Part shown: positions 16,587 to 25,497 of the stretch, in pieces
Numbering within the stretch: position 1 is the stretch's first letter
Layout of the letters: every line of letters begins with the position of its first letter
Assembly (NCBI RefSeq): GCF_900108945.1
Contig: NZ_FNYE01000045.1
Location: forward strand, 1-58,854
Direction: 5' to 3'
Origin: Paraburkholderia diazotrophica
GTDB taxonomy: Bacteria > Pseudomonadota > Gammaproteobacteria > Burkholderiales > Burkholderiaceae
DNA: 58,854 nucleotides
The notes under the pieces: generated by a model
What the model was told of the DNA's origin: nothing
Databases searched by the model: none
The model's input: only the letters and a program-made list of their open reading frames with translations
Translations under genes and position numbers: made by a program

Positions 16587-18836
16587 TTACTCGGGCAAGA
16601 TAGCAAGACGATAGAAGTTCTTCGTGTACTCGTCCGGCTCGCCGAACCATTTCACGAAAAGCCCGCGATAGTTGCCCGATGCGTACATCTTGCTGAGCGC
16701 GCTGTCGACGGAAAGGCGCATGTCCTCGTCATCGCGCGCGACGCCCAACGATACGGGCACAACGGTGAAACGGCGCTGAAGGACGAACAGGCTATCCGAC
16801 GCGGTGCTCCGCTTGACGGCATCCTGCAGGATTTGCCGCTCCGCGAAGAAAACATTGATCTTGCGGTCGAGCACGAGCCGCACGCCCTCTTCATAACTCG
16901 ACACGTTGACGACGCGCGCTGTCAGCTTGAATTCGTTGATGCGGTCGTTCAGCCAGCGCTGCGTGGGCGAGTCCTTGATGCTCGAAAATGTCTGCGCATT
17001 GAGAATCTCCGCCGGCGATGCGCGCCATACCGGCCGGTTTGTCTGCGTATCGCCGCTGAGAATGGCCTTGAGTCCGGGCGATGCGTCGGCGCGCATCAGC
17101 GCGGCAATACCGCCTGGATAGACGGGCAGCGAATAGCTGATGAACTTGCGGCCCGTCAGTGTTTCAGCGTCGCCGCACAGCAGGTCGATCCGGTGTTCCT
17201 GCAGTGCGCGGTAGCGGTCGTCGGAAGAGACCTGCGTCCAGTTCACCGTGAGCGCAGGAAGGCCCAGTCCGCTTTTGAGCTGATCCGCGACGCCCTGGCA
17301 CATCCCCGCGAGAAAGCCGACGGCGCGGCCTTCGCTATCGCGGTACACGAACGGGCTCGCCACGTCGACATAGCCGATGTTGACCTTCCCCGACTGCTTG
17401 ATCCGCGCGAGTGCGCCCGACAGGACGGCGCTCGCTCCCGCTGCGTGCGCGGGGCGCGGCGCCGGCGCGCACAGCACGGCGAACGCGATGATGCTAGCGG
17501 CGGCGATCGCCGGCTTGCGCGCTTTGGCACCCAGCAGCGAAAGCCGCGGCGCAATGAAGCCATAGATGATGTAGCCGATCGCCATGACCAGCATGCCGCC
17601 CAGCACGGCGTCCTTACCGGACGCATAGAGCGCGTAGACGGAGTACACCATCGCGACGACCGCGACCACTGCATTGCGTTTATAGACGGCGGGTTCGGTC
17701 CCCGCGTCGCGCATCATGACGAACAGCGCGGACAGCGACACGATATACGGCACCACGTTCGTCACGACGGCCAGATTGACGAGCGCCGCGAACTGTTCGG
17801 ACAGGTTGGGCGAAATGGTCGAAAGCGCCATCAGCGACTGCACGATTCCCATGATGATCATGCCAGCGATCGGCGCGCCATTGTGGCTGGCCTTGCTGAA
17901 GATCGACGGGAACATGTTGCTGTCGGCGGCGTCCTTTGCCGTCTGGGCCAGCGTGAACTGCCAGCCGAGCAGCGACCCGACGCACGCCATGGCCGCGAGC
18001 GCCATCACGATCGAACCGATCGCCGGGCTGAACATATGCGCGAAGGCGAGACCGAACGGGCCCGTCGATTTCGCGAGGTCCGCATTGGGGACGATGCCCT
18101 GGATCGCCGTCGTCGAAAGGACGTAGATGACGGCGGCGCCCAGTGTGCCGAACATGCAGGCGAGCGGCACATCGCGCTTCGGGTTCTCGACGGCCGACGA
18201 GTTTTGCACCGCCGATTCCATGCCCAGAAATGCCCACAGCGTCAGCGAGATGCTGGAGCCCATGCCTTCAATGAGCCGCATTCCTTGCGGGTTCCAGGCG
18301 GCTGCAAAGGTGCTGGAGTGAAACCAGAACCATCCGGCAATCGACATGAACCCGACGGGCAGAATCACGCCCCAGACCGTGACGGCGCCGATACGCCCCG
18401 TCAGCTTCGGACCGCCGAAGTTCGCGACCGTGGTGATCCACAACAGCGCGATCACGCCGACGCACGTCGCGGCGGGCGACGATGTCAGCGCCGGGAAGAA
18501 GGCGGCCAGATAGCCGAGCGCCGAACTTGCGACGGCGACATTCGCAATCGCAAGCGACAGGAAGTAAAGGAAGAACACCTGAAAGTAGCCGGGCTTTCCG
18601 TAAGCGTCTTCAGCGTATGCCGCCATGCCGCCCGCGCGCTGGTTGAGAATGCCCGCCTGCGCGAAGCCATAAGCGATCGCCATCGAGCCCAATGCCGTCA
18701 CCACCCACGACAGCAGCGAAATGGCGCCGACCTTCGCCATATTGGTGGGCAGCATGATGATGCCCGAGCCCATCATGTTTACGGTAACGATGAACGTCAG
18801 TTGCACGACGCTCATCTTTTTCTGTTCAGCAGCCAT
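16587..18836 (-). CDS. potE: PotE-like ornithine/putrescine antiporter fused to a periplasmic SBP_bac_3 domain
   Basis: 749 aa in one uninterrupted frame. Residues 1 to about 435 are an APC-superfamily exchanger very like E. coli PotE: NMMGSGIIMLPTNMAKVGAIS, VENPKRDVPLA, GSLLGWQFTLAQTAKDAAD and YSVYALYASGKDA. A basic KARK precedes an extra hydrophobic helix at about 441-461, ending APRPAHA, then an SBP_bac_3 domain (about 468-745) with ALARIKQSGKVNIGYVDV, RIDLLCGDAETLTGR and FVKWFGEPDEYTKNF. The thirteenth helix should put the binding domain in the periplasm. PotE itself is about 440 aa. ATG 18836 has AAGGAG 8 nt upstream. It lies between two decarboxylases. Exchange of ornithine for putrescine is inferred. 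Confidence 0.92.
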   Translation of the reverse strand: MAAEQKKMSVVQLTFIVTVNMMGSGIIMLPTNMAKVGAISLLSWVVTALGSMAIAYGFAQAGILNQRAGGMAAYAEDAYGKPGYFQVFFLYFLSLAIANVAVASSALGYLAAFFPALTSSPAATCVGVIALLWITTVANFGGPKLTGRIGAVTVWGVILPVGFMSIAGWFWFHSSTFAAAWNPQGMRLIEGMGSSISLTLWAFLGMESAVQNSSAVENPKRDVPLACMFGTLGAAVIYVLSTTAIQGIVPNADLAKSTGPFGLAFAHMFSPAIGSIVMALAAMACVGSLLGWQFTLAQTAKDAADSNMFPSIFSKASHNGAPIAGMIIMGIVQSLMALSTISPNLSEQFAALVNLAVVTNVVPYIVSLSALFVMMRDAGTEPAVYKRNAVVAVVAMVYSVYALYASGKDAVLGGMLVMAIGYIIYGFIAPRLSLLGAKARKPAIAAASIIAFAVLCAPAPRPAHAAGASAVLSGALARIKQSGKVNIGYVDVASPFVYRDSEGRAVGFLAGMCQGVADQLKSGLGLPALTVNWTQVSSDDRYRALQEHRIDLLCGDAETLTGRKFISYSLPVYPGGIAALMRADASPGLKAILSGDTQTNRPVWRASPAEILNAQTFSSIKDSPTQRWLNDRINEFKLTARVVNVSSYEEGVRLVLDRKINVFFAERQILQDAVKRSTASDSLFVLQRRFTVVPVSLGVARDDEDMRLSVDSALSKMYASGNYRGLFVKWFGEPDEYTKNFYRLAILPE

Positions 18837-18868
18837 GGCGCACACTCCTTAGTGGCTTTCCTTGTCGG

Positions 18869-21232
18869 TTATTCATTGACCACGTAGGTATAGAAACGGA
18901 TGCGACCGTCTTCGCGTTCCTGGAACACGCCCTGAACTTCGTAATTGAAGCCGGGAAACCGATTGAAGGATTCCTGGAACGCCATGAAGTAATCCAGCAT
19001 CGGTTGGGCACGGTCATCCCAACGCTCGCCGGGGAGCACGACACCGATTCCTGGCGGATAGATGAGCGCCAGAGTCGCGGAGACGCGGTTTTTGACACGA
19101 TCGAGCGGCACGTACTCGACCCGGTTCGCGACGAGCGCCTCATACGCTTCTTCCGGCGACATCGCGAGTTCCGGAAAGCTCGACGCGCGGAAGCACAGCC
19201 GCTGCAGATTCTTGACGTTCGCCTCGCGATAGAAGTTGTGCATCTCGTTGCACACGTGCCGCAGCGTGTAGCCCTCGTAGCGTTCGCTGTGCGCGGCGCA
19301 TAGCGTGGGCAGTACTTCAGCCAGCGAGGCATCGCGATCCCACAGGTTCTTGAACTTGACGAGACGAGCTATCAGCGTATTGAGCTTGCTTTCGTCTTCT
19401 GCTGGCGTCATCAGAAAGAGGATGCTGTTCAGGTCGCACTTTTCGGGGACGATCCCTTCTTCACGCAGGTAGTTCGCCACGACCGTCGCAGGCACGCCGA
19501 AACTCAGATACTCGCCTGTGCTCCGGTCAATCCCGGGCGTCAGCAGATTCAGCTTGTTCGGATCGGCCATCACGTAGCCGTCGGCGTAGCCGGTATAGCC
19601 GTGCCAGGCCGCTTCCGGACGGAATTCCCAGCACTGCTGCTCGCGCTTGATGACGTCGGTGGGGATGTCTTCCCACGCGACATTCGACGCGTCCGCCATG
19701 AAATTCGAATTGCGGATATCGACGACGTCGGGAACGAAAGGATCGAAGAACCACTGCTCCTGTGCGCTCTTGCCTGTCTCCTGATAGTGGCGGGCGAACT
19801 GGCGGAATTTCTTGCGCACTTCGATGCCAAGCTCGATACAGCTGTCCCACAGCACTTCGCCCGCTTTTCCTTCGTGCACTTTTGCGTTGACGTCGAGCGA
19901 CGCGAACAGCGGATAGAAAGGCGACGTGCTCGCGTGAATGAGGAACGACTCGTTGAAGCGCTTGTGCTCGATGTAGCGCTGTTGCCCGCGAATGTGTTCG
20001 TCTCGCTTGTGAACCTGCGACGCCTGCGAAAAGCCGGCTCCCTGCTTATGAACGGACTGGGTCGAAAAGAGGCCGGGCATTTCCGGTGTCAGAACTTTCA
20101 CGCGCATTGGGCTGTGATCGTCGAACAGCGGATGGAATGCGTTGTAGCCGATCCACGCCTCGTCCCACAGCACGTAGTCGCACAGATGGCCGATCTTCTC
20201 CAGCACTTTGCGCACGTTGTAGATCGTCCCGTCGTAAGTCGCGAGCTGAATGCATGCGAGCCGGAACGGGCGTTCCGCCTGGCTGCGTTCTGGGTCCTTG
20301 ACCAGTGGGCTGTTACGGATCTGCTCGCGCAGATAGTCTTCGTTCCAGGCCTGCCAGTCGACAGCGCCGATCATCCCGAATGCGTTGCGCGAAGTCGGCA
20401 GGAAGATGGGAATCGCGCCGGCCTGAACGAGCGCGCCCTGATGCAGCGACTTGTGATTATTGCGGTCGAACAGAACGAGATCGCCGCGCTTGAGCACTGC
20501 GCCCGTCACGATCTTGTTGGATGTGCTGGTTCCATTGAGAACGAAGTACGTCTGGTCCGCGCCGAACACTTCGGCGGCGTGACGCTGCGCTTCTGCGGCC
20601 GCGCCTTCGTGTATCAGCAGATCGCCGAGATCGACATCGGCATTGCACAGATCATTGCGAAAGATGCTTTCGCCGAAATGCTTAAAGAACAACTGCCCGG
20701 CGGGCGACTTTCGGTAGAACTGTCCGCCCTGATGCCCCGGACAATCGAACGCGATATTGGCCTCTGCGTCGTACGCAACGAGTCCGCCGAAGAATGGCGG
20801 CAGCAGGCTCAAGCCATATTTGACGAGGCTCGCCATGACCTGCTTCGCGTAGAAGGCGGGCGTTTGCTGTCCGAGATAGATATAGCCGTCGACCTCGCCG
20901 AGTCCCGCTGTCACCGCGAGATCCGACAGATGGTGCGAGTTTGCGAGTGCCCACAGCGGCGTCCGGAAGCCTAGCGAGCGCACAGAAGCGACGAGTGTTC
21001 GCGCCGCTTCCAGACGGGCGCCGTCGATCAGGGCGATGTAAGCGCCGACATCGGCGTCTTCGTTGACGTCGCGTGTGAAGCTATCCGTCACTTCGACGCG
21101 GAAGTGCTCCGCCGTGATCTGCTCCAGTAGCTCGCTGGTTTGCGCGTCATTTCGGTCCACGATCGCGACTACCTTCAGAAACTTGTGGAAGGGAATCGGG
21201 ATGGTGGGCGCCTTCAAGGGGCGAGGGACCAT
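18869..21232 (-). CDS. speF: Ornithine decarboxylase, biodegradative SpeF-like
   Basis: PLP enzyme converting ornithine to putrescine and CO2, 787 aa against about 711-732 in E. coli. N-terminal wing (about 18-140), then CPGHQGGQFYRKSPAGQLFF (about 164-183), NADVDLGDLLIHEGAAAEAQ, FDRNNHKS (PLP phosphate), WDEAWIGYNAFHPLF and the PLP lysine K396 in STQSVHKQGAGFSQAS, followed by the Orn_DC_C domain. These match SpeF/SpeC rather than CadA/AdiA. ATG 21232 has AAGGAG 5 nt upstream. It heads the operon, 32 nt before the antiporter fusion, the same speF-potE order as in enterobacteria, where acid and ornithine induce it. Confidence 0.93.
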   Translation of the reverse strand: MVPRPLKAPTIPIPFHKFLKVVAIVDRNDAQTSELLEQITAEHFRVEVTDSFTRDVNEDADVGAYIALIDGARLEAARTLVASVRSLGFRTPLWALANSHHLSDLAVTAGLGEVDGYIYLGQQTPAFYAKQVMASLVKYGLSLLPPFFGGLVAYDAEANIAFDCPGHQGGQFYRKSPAGQLFFKHFGESIFRNDLCNADVDLGDLLIHEGAAAEAQRHAAEVFGADQTYFVLNGTSTSNKIVTGAVLKRGDLVLFDRNNHKSLHQGALVQAGAIPIFLPTSRNAFGMIGAVDWQAWNEDYLREQIRNSPLVKDPERSQAERPFRLACIQLATYDGTIYNVRKVLEKIGHLCDYVLWDEAWIGYNAFHPLFDDHSPMRVKVLTPEMPGLFSTQSVHKQGAGFSQASQVHKRDEHIRGQQRYIEHKRFNESFLIHASTSPFYPLFASLDVNAKVHEGKAGEVLWDSCIELGIEVRKKFRQFARHYQETGKSAQEQWFFDPFVPDVVDIRNSNFMADASNVAWEDIPTDVIKREQQCWEFRPEAAWHGYTGYADGYVMADPNKLNLLTPGIDRSTGEYLSFGVPATVVANYLREEGIVPEKCDLNSILFLMTPAEDESKLNTLIARLVKFKNLWDRDASLAEVLPTLCAAHSERYEGYTLRHVCNEMHNFYREANVKNLQRLCFRASSFPELAMSPEEAYEALVANRVEYVPLDRVKNRVSATLALIYPPGIGVVLPGERWDDRAQPMLDYFMAFQESFNRFPGFNYEVQGVFQEREDGRIRFYTYVVNE

Positions 21233-22110
21233 GGTCACTCCTTCGTCAAACCGGCTTCGCGAATCAGCTTGATTTGTCGCCTACGCGCCGGACGTCAGCG
21301 GAAGTCGGGCGCAGCAATCTGTACCGTCAACTCTCGGCAATGCAATTTTTCGTTCAGGTCGACAAGTAACAGAAAGGCAGAACGCACAGCCGGGGACTAC
21401 TGAGGTTTCCGGATGTCAGTGGTCATCGGGCAGAACGCGGCATGGCGATACGTGGCTGCGGGTCTCTCTCGGCTGTTACTGGAGCTCGAAAGCGGGCTGC
21501 CAGAGGCGCGTCGATATAGTCGTCGTAAGTGCTACGTATATAGTTGGCGAGCTTATCGCTTATTGCAAATTTTTTTGTCCGAACGAGAACCTGGCATAGC
21601 GAATCAAGCGGACCCAATTCGTATTCGCGTTTTGTCGAATATCGCTGCTTCATCAAGGGATGCCTGGTCATTCATTTTTTAGAAAATATCTCGCGCATAT
21701 TTTCAATTACTGTCGCGCTATTCGACGATTGCAATAGCCGGTATGCGGTTCACGTGGAATCTTGAACAATGCGGTTTTATCAACCAGAATGATCTGCAGA
21801 TGACGTGCCGGTTTTGCGGCAAGAACAATTAGACAGAGCATTTCCCAGACGCGCTTCGCTTCCGTTCATTGCCTGACAAGAGTCCGTGTGTATCGAGATG
21901 CAGCCGCGTAAATAAAATCCTGGCGGCACGTCATTTCACGCGTGTTGCAGAGCGGCAGATCGAAGCCGCGTCGTGCCCTTGGAAGTGCGATGACGTTCTG
22001 TCGATGAACACGCGCAGACCGTCTTTCGCCTGAAGACAGCAAATCAATAGGCGTGCTTCCGTTTGCAATCGGCAAGCCGCGACGCTCTGATGCGCATATA
22101 GGAGACAGCG
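21233..22110. other. 878-bp divergent control region between speF operon and arcABC
   Basis: The stretch is AT-richer than its surroundings, especially 21540-21760. It must hold the promoters of both operons. On the speF strand there is an 82-codon open frame (21671-21423) whose stop overlaps, as ATGA, a 9-codon frame ending at 21397; neither has a strong ribosome site and codon use is not GC3-biased. I found no clear FNR/ANR box (only half-sites such as ATCAA near 21780) and no obvious intrinsic terminator in the leader. Confidence 0.5.
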
Positions 22111-23364
22111 ATGAATACAGAGGTCACCAGGCTCGGAGCCTTCTCCGAGGTTGGCAAGCTGCGCATGGTCATGGTTTCTGCGCCCGGACTGGCTCATCAA
22201 CGCTTGACGCCAAGCAATTGCGACGAGCTGTTGTTCGACGATGTCATCTGGGTGAGCCAGGCCAAGCGGGATCACTTCGACTTTGTAACGAAGATGCGCG
22301 AGCGCGGGGTAGAAGTTCTCGACGTGCACAACCTCCTGACGCAGACGCTGGACAATCCCGAAGCGCGTAAATGGATACTCGACCGAAGAGTCTCCGACGA
22401 CAGCGTCGGCGTAGGGTTGAGCGGCGAAGTGCGCGCGTGGATGAACGAACTCGAGTCGCGCAAGCTTGCCGAATTTCTGATCGGCGGCGTGTCGCTCGAC
22501 GACATTCCCGGCAGCGATGCGCCCGTCGTCAAGCTGTTTCGCGAGTATCTGGACTACTCAAGCTTCCTGCTGGCGCCGTTGCCGAACATGGTCTTTACGC
22601 GCGACACGACTTGCTGGATCTATGGCGGCGTGACGCTCAATCCGATGTATTGGCCCGCGAGACGGCAAGAGACGCTGCTCGAAGCCGCGATCTACCGGTT
22701 TCATCCGACGTTCGCCAACGCCGGCTTCGAGGTCTGGTACGGCGATCCCGACAAGGACCACGGCGCATCGACGCTGGAAGGCGGCGATGTCATGCCCGTC
22801 GGCAAGGGCACCGTGTTGATCGGCATGGGCGAACGCACATCGCGGCAGGCGATCGGCCAGGTCGCGCGAGCGTTATTCGACAAGGGCGCGGCCGAACAGG
22901 TGCTGGTCGCGGGCATGCCGAAGTCACGCGCAGCCATGCATCTCGACACGGTGTTCAGTTTCTGCGACCGCGATCTCGTGACGATATTCCCGGAAGTGGT
23001 CGAGAAGATCGTCACGTTCACGATCAGGCCCGACGACAAGAGCTCCTATGGCATGAGCATCCAGCGCGAAGACAAGCCTTTCGTCAAGGCGGTGGGCGAT
23101 GCGTTGGGGCTTAAAGAACTGCGCGTCGTCGAAACGGGAGGCAACCAGTTCGCGGCGGAACGCGAGCAATGGGACGACGGCAACAACATGGTGTGCATCG
23201 AGCCCGGCGTCGTCGTCGGCTACGACCGCAATACGTTCACGAACACGCTGCTGCGCAAGGCGGGCATCGAAGTGATCACGATCGCAGCCAGCGAGCTTGG
23301 GCGCGGCCGCGGCGGCGGGCATTGCATGACGTGCCCGATCGCGCGCGATCCCGTTGATTACTGA
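22111..23364 (+). CDS. arcA: Arginine deiminase
   Basis: Cytoplasmic enzyme hydrolysing L-arginine to citrulline and ammonia, 417 aa, the usual length. Key segments are the N-terminal VGKLRMVMVSAPG, PLPNMVFTRDTT, TLEGGDVM, LDTVFSFCDRD (catalytic His region) and the C-terminal GRGRGGGHCMTCPIARDP with nucleophile Cys405. The ATG has AGGAGA upstream. First gene of arcABC, it is divergent from the ornithine decarboxylase operon. A near-identical C-terminal fragment of a paralogue lies at 57401-57718. Confidence 0.97.
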   Translation: MNTEVTRLGAFSEVGKLRMVMVSAPGLAHQRLTPSNCDELLFDDVIWVSQAKRDHFDFVTKMRERGVEVLDVHNLLTQTLDNPEARKWILDRRVSDDSVGVGLSGEVRAWMNELESRKLAEFLIGGVSLDDIPGSDAPVVKLFREYLDYSSFLLAPLPNMVFTRDTTCWIYGGVTLNPMYWPARRQETLLEAAIYRFHPTFANAGFEVWYGDPDKDHGASTLEGGDVMPVGKGTVLIGMGERTSRQAIGQVARALFDKGAAEQVLVAGMPKSRAAMHLDTVFSFCDRDLVTIFPEVVEKIVTFTIRPDDKSSYGMSIQREDKPFVKAVGDALGLKELRVVETGGNQFAAEREQWDDGNNMVCIEPGVVVGYDRNTFTNTLLRKAGIEVITIAASELGRGRGGGHCMTCPIARDPVDY

Positions 23365-23418
23365 AGCGTTTGCCCGCGTCGAGCCGACGCTCAGCCACCC
23401 GATCGATGGAGAGTACTC

Positions 23419-24429
23419 ATGGCTTTCAATCTGCGAAACCGCAGTCTTCTCAGCCTCATGCACCACAGCGGCCGCGAGCTGCGCTATCTGCTCGATCTGT
23501 CGCGCGATCTCAAGCGCGCCAAATACGCGGGCACGGAACAACAGCATTTGCAGCGCAAGAACATTGCATTGATCTTCGAAAAGACATCCACGCGAACGCG
23601 CTGTGCATTCGAAGTGGCCGCGCACGATCAGGGCGCGCACGTCACGTATATCGATCCGACATCGTCACAAATTGGACACAAGGAAAGCATGAAGGATACG
23701 GCGCGCGTGCTCGGCCGCATGTTCGACGCGATCGAGTACCGGGGATTCAGCCAGGAAATCGTCGAGGAACTGGCGCGCTATGCTTCCGTGCCCGTCTTCA
23801 ACGGACTGACGGACGAATACCATCCGACGCAAATGCTCGCCGACGTGCTGACGATGCGCGAGTACTCCGACAAGCCGCTGCATGACATCAGCTATGCGTA
23901 TCTCGGCGACGCGCGCAACAACATGGGCAATTCGCTGTTGCTGGTCGGCGCAAAGCTCGGCATGGACGTGCGCGTGGCAGCGCCTAAGTCTCTATGGCCG
24001 CATGAAGAGCACGTTGCTGCATGCCAGCAATTCGCAAAGGAAAGCGGCGCACGCGTGACGCTCACCGAAGATCCGAAAGAAGCGGTGAAAATGGTCGATT
24101 TCATTCACACCGATGTGTGGGTGTCGATGGGCGAGCCGGTCGAAGCCTGGGACGAGCGAATCAAGGCACTGCTGCCGTATCAGGTGAACCGCGCGCTGAT
24201 CGAATCGACAGGCAATCCGAGAACCCGCTTCATGCACTGTCTGCCCGCCTTTCATAACTGCGAGACCAAGGTCGGCCAGCAGATCGCGGAGCGCTATCCG
24301 GATCTGGCGAACGGGATCGAAGTGACGGACGACGTGTTCGAGTCGGATTACAACATCGCATTCGAGCAGGCAGAGAACCGGATGCATACGATCAAGGCCA
24401 TCCTCGTTTCGACGCTGGCCGATATCTGA
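23419..24429 (+). CDS. arcB: Catabolic ornithine carbamoyltransferase
   Basis: Second enzyme of the arginine deiminase pathway, 336 aa: phosphorolysis of citrulline to ornithine and carbamoyl phosphate in the cytoplasm. The carbamoyl phosphate site STRTR is at 57-61, a second binding segment is GLTDEYHPTQMLADVLTMRE, and the ornithine-loop HCLP motif is at 273-276. The length and the YLGDARNNMGNSLL segment fit the catabolic class rather than the shorter anabolic ArgF. GGAGA precedes the ATG. It lies 54 nt after arcA. Confidence 0.96.
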   Translation: MAFNLRNRSLLSLMHHSGRELRYLLDLSRDLKRAKYAGTEQQHLQRKNIALIFEKTSTRTRCAFEVAAHDQGAHVTYIDPTSSQIGHKESMKDTARVLGRMFDAIEYRGFSQEIVEELARYASVPVFNGLTDEYHPTQMLADVLTMREYSDKPLHDISYAYLGDARNNMGNSLLLVGAKLGMDVRVAAPKSLWPHEEHVAACQQFAKESGARVTLTEDPKEAVKMVDFIHTDVWVSMGEPVEAWDERIKALLPYQVNRALIESTGNPRTRFMHCLPAFHNCETKVGQQIAERYPDLANGIEVTDDVFESDYNIAFEQAENRMHTIKAILVSTLADI

Positions 24430-24510
24430 GCGTATCCGTTTCGCCCGATGTTCGTCGCCGTGCGGCGCAAGCGTGCCGCACGGCCAGGCATTCCGCAGGA
24501 GGATCGCATC

Positions 24511-25449
24511 ATGCGCCTCGTCATCGCACTGGGCGGCAATGCGCTGTTGCAGCGCGGCCAGCCCATGACGGAGAGCCAGCAGCGCGAGAACGTCAAGATT
24601 GCCGCCACGCAGATCGCCAGCGTGGCAACGGGCAATGAACTCGTCATCGCGCATGGCAATGGTCCGCAGGTCGGCTTGCTTGCACTGCAAAGCGCAGCCT
24701 ACAAGGACGTATCGCCGTATCCGCTCGATGTGCTCGGTGCGCAGACGGAGGGGATGATCGGCTATCTGATCGAACAGGAACTGGGCAATCTGCTGCCGTT
24801 CGAAGTTCCGTTTGCGACGATCCTGACGCAGGTCGAAGTGGATCTCGCGGACCCCGCGTTCCAGCATCCGAGCAAGCCGATCGGTCCCGTGTACTCGAAG
24901 GAAGAGGCACAGACGCTGGCGGAGGAAAAAGGCTGGAGCATTGCGGAGGATGGCGACAAGTATCGCCGTGTGGTCGCGAGTCCGCGGCCGCAGCGCATCT
25001 TCGAAATCCGTCCGGTGAAATGGCTGCTGGAGAAGGGCACCATCGTCATCTGCGCGGGCGGCGGCGGCATCCCGACCTGCTACGACGAAAACCGCAAGCT
25101 GCGCGGCGTGGAAGCCGTGATCGACAAGGATCTGTGCTCCGCGTTGCTCGCACAGGAACTCGAGGCGGACGTGCTCGTCATCGCGACGGATGTCGATGCA
25201 GCCTACGTCGATTGGGGCAAGCCGACGCAAAAAGGCATTGCCCAGGCGCATCCGGACGAACTCGAGAAGCTGGGCTTTGCGTCGGGGTCGATGGGGCCCA
25301 AAGTGCAGGCCGCCATCGAGTTCGCGCGCAAGACGGGGAAAGATGCCGTGATCGGCGCGCTTCGCGATATCGTCGCGATCACGCAAGGCACAGCGGGTAC
25401 GCGGATCAGCGTGCGCAAGCCTGGTATCGAGTTCTATCCGCTTGCGTAA
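24511..25449 (+). CDS. arcC: Carbamate kinase
   Basis: Third enzyme of the pathway, 312 aa: makes ATP from carbamoyl phosphate and ADP, releasing ammonia and CO2. The amino acid kinase fold shows at LVIALGGNALLQRGQPM, VIAHGNGPQVGLLALQ, the ICAGGGGIPTCYDE loop, VIDKDLCSALLA and GSMGPKVQAAIEFA. ATG 24511 is preceded by AGGAGG; an upstream in-frame start at 24448 would add 21 residues not found in the family. No arcD exchanger follows; the next gene is convergent. Confidence 0.96.
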   Translation: MRLVIALGGNALLQRGQPMTESQQRENVKIAATQIASVATGNELVIAHGNGPQVGLLALQSAAYKDVSPYPLDVLGAQTEGMIGYLIEQELGNLLPFEVPFATILTQVEVDLADPAFQHPSKPIGPVYSKEEAQTLAEEKGWSIAEDGDKYRRVVASPRPQRIFEIRPVKWLLEKGTIVICAGGGGIPTCYDENRKLRGVEAVIDKDLCSALLAQELEADVLVIATDVDAAYVDWGKPTQKGIAQAHPDELEKLGFASGSMGPKVQAAIEFARKTGKDAVIGALRDIVAITQGTAGTRISVRKPGIEFYPLA

Positions 25450-25497
25450 TGCGGCGGGCGGCGTTCGTTGGCACTCGTGCGACCCGCGCGCCGACCG

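Noticed and set aside
16482..18887. 801-codon rightward open frame opposite the PotE fusion
   Set aside because: It is an antisense shadow of the fusion gene. The product is full of Arg, His and Asp, as expected from the reverse complement of GC-biased codons.
21233..21422. Riboswitch or attenuator immediately before speF
   Set aside because: No stable terminator/antiterminator pair and no known riboswitch core could be recognised by eye; kept only as a leader-region question.
21770..21800. Possible FNR/ANR box upstream of arcA
   Set aside because: Only an ATCAA half-site is present; the partner TTGAT at 4-bp spacing is missing.
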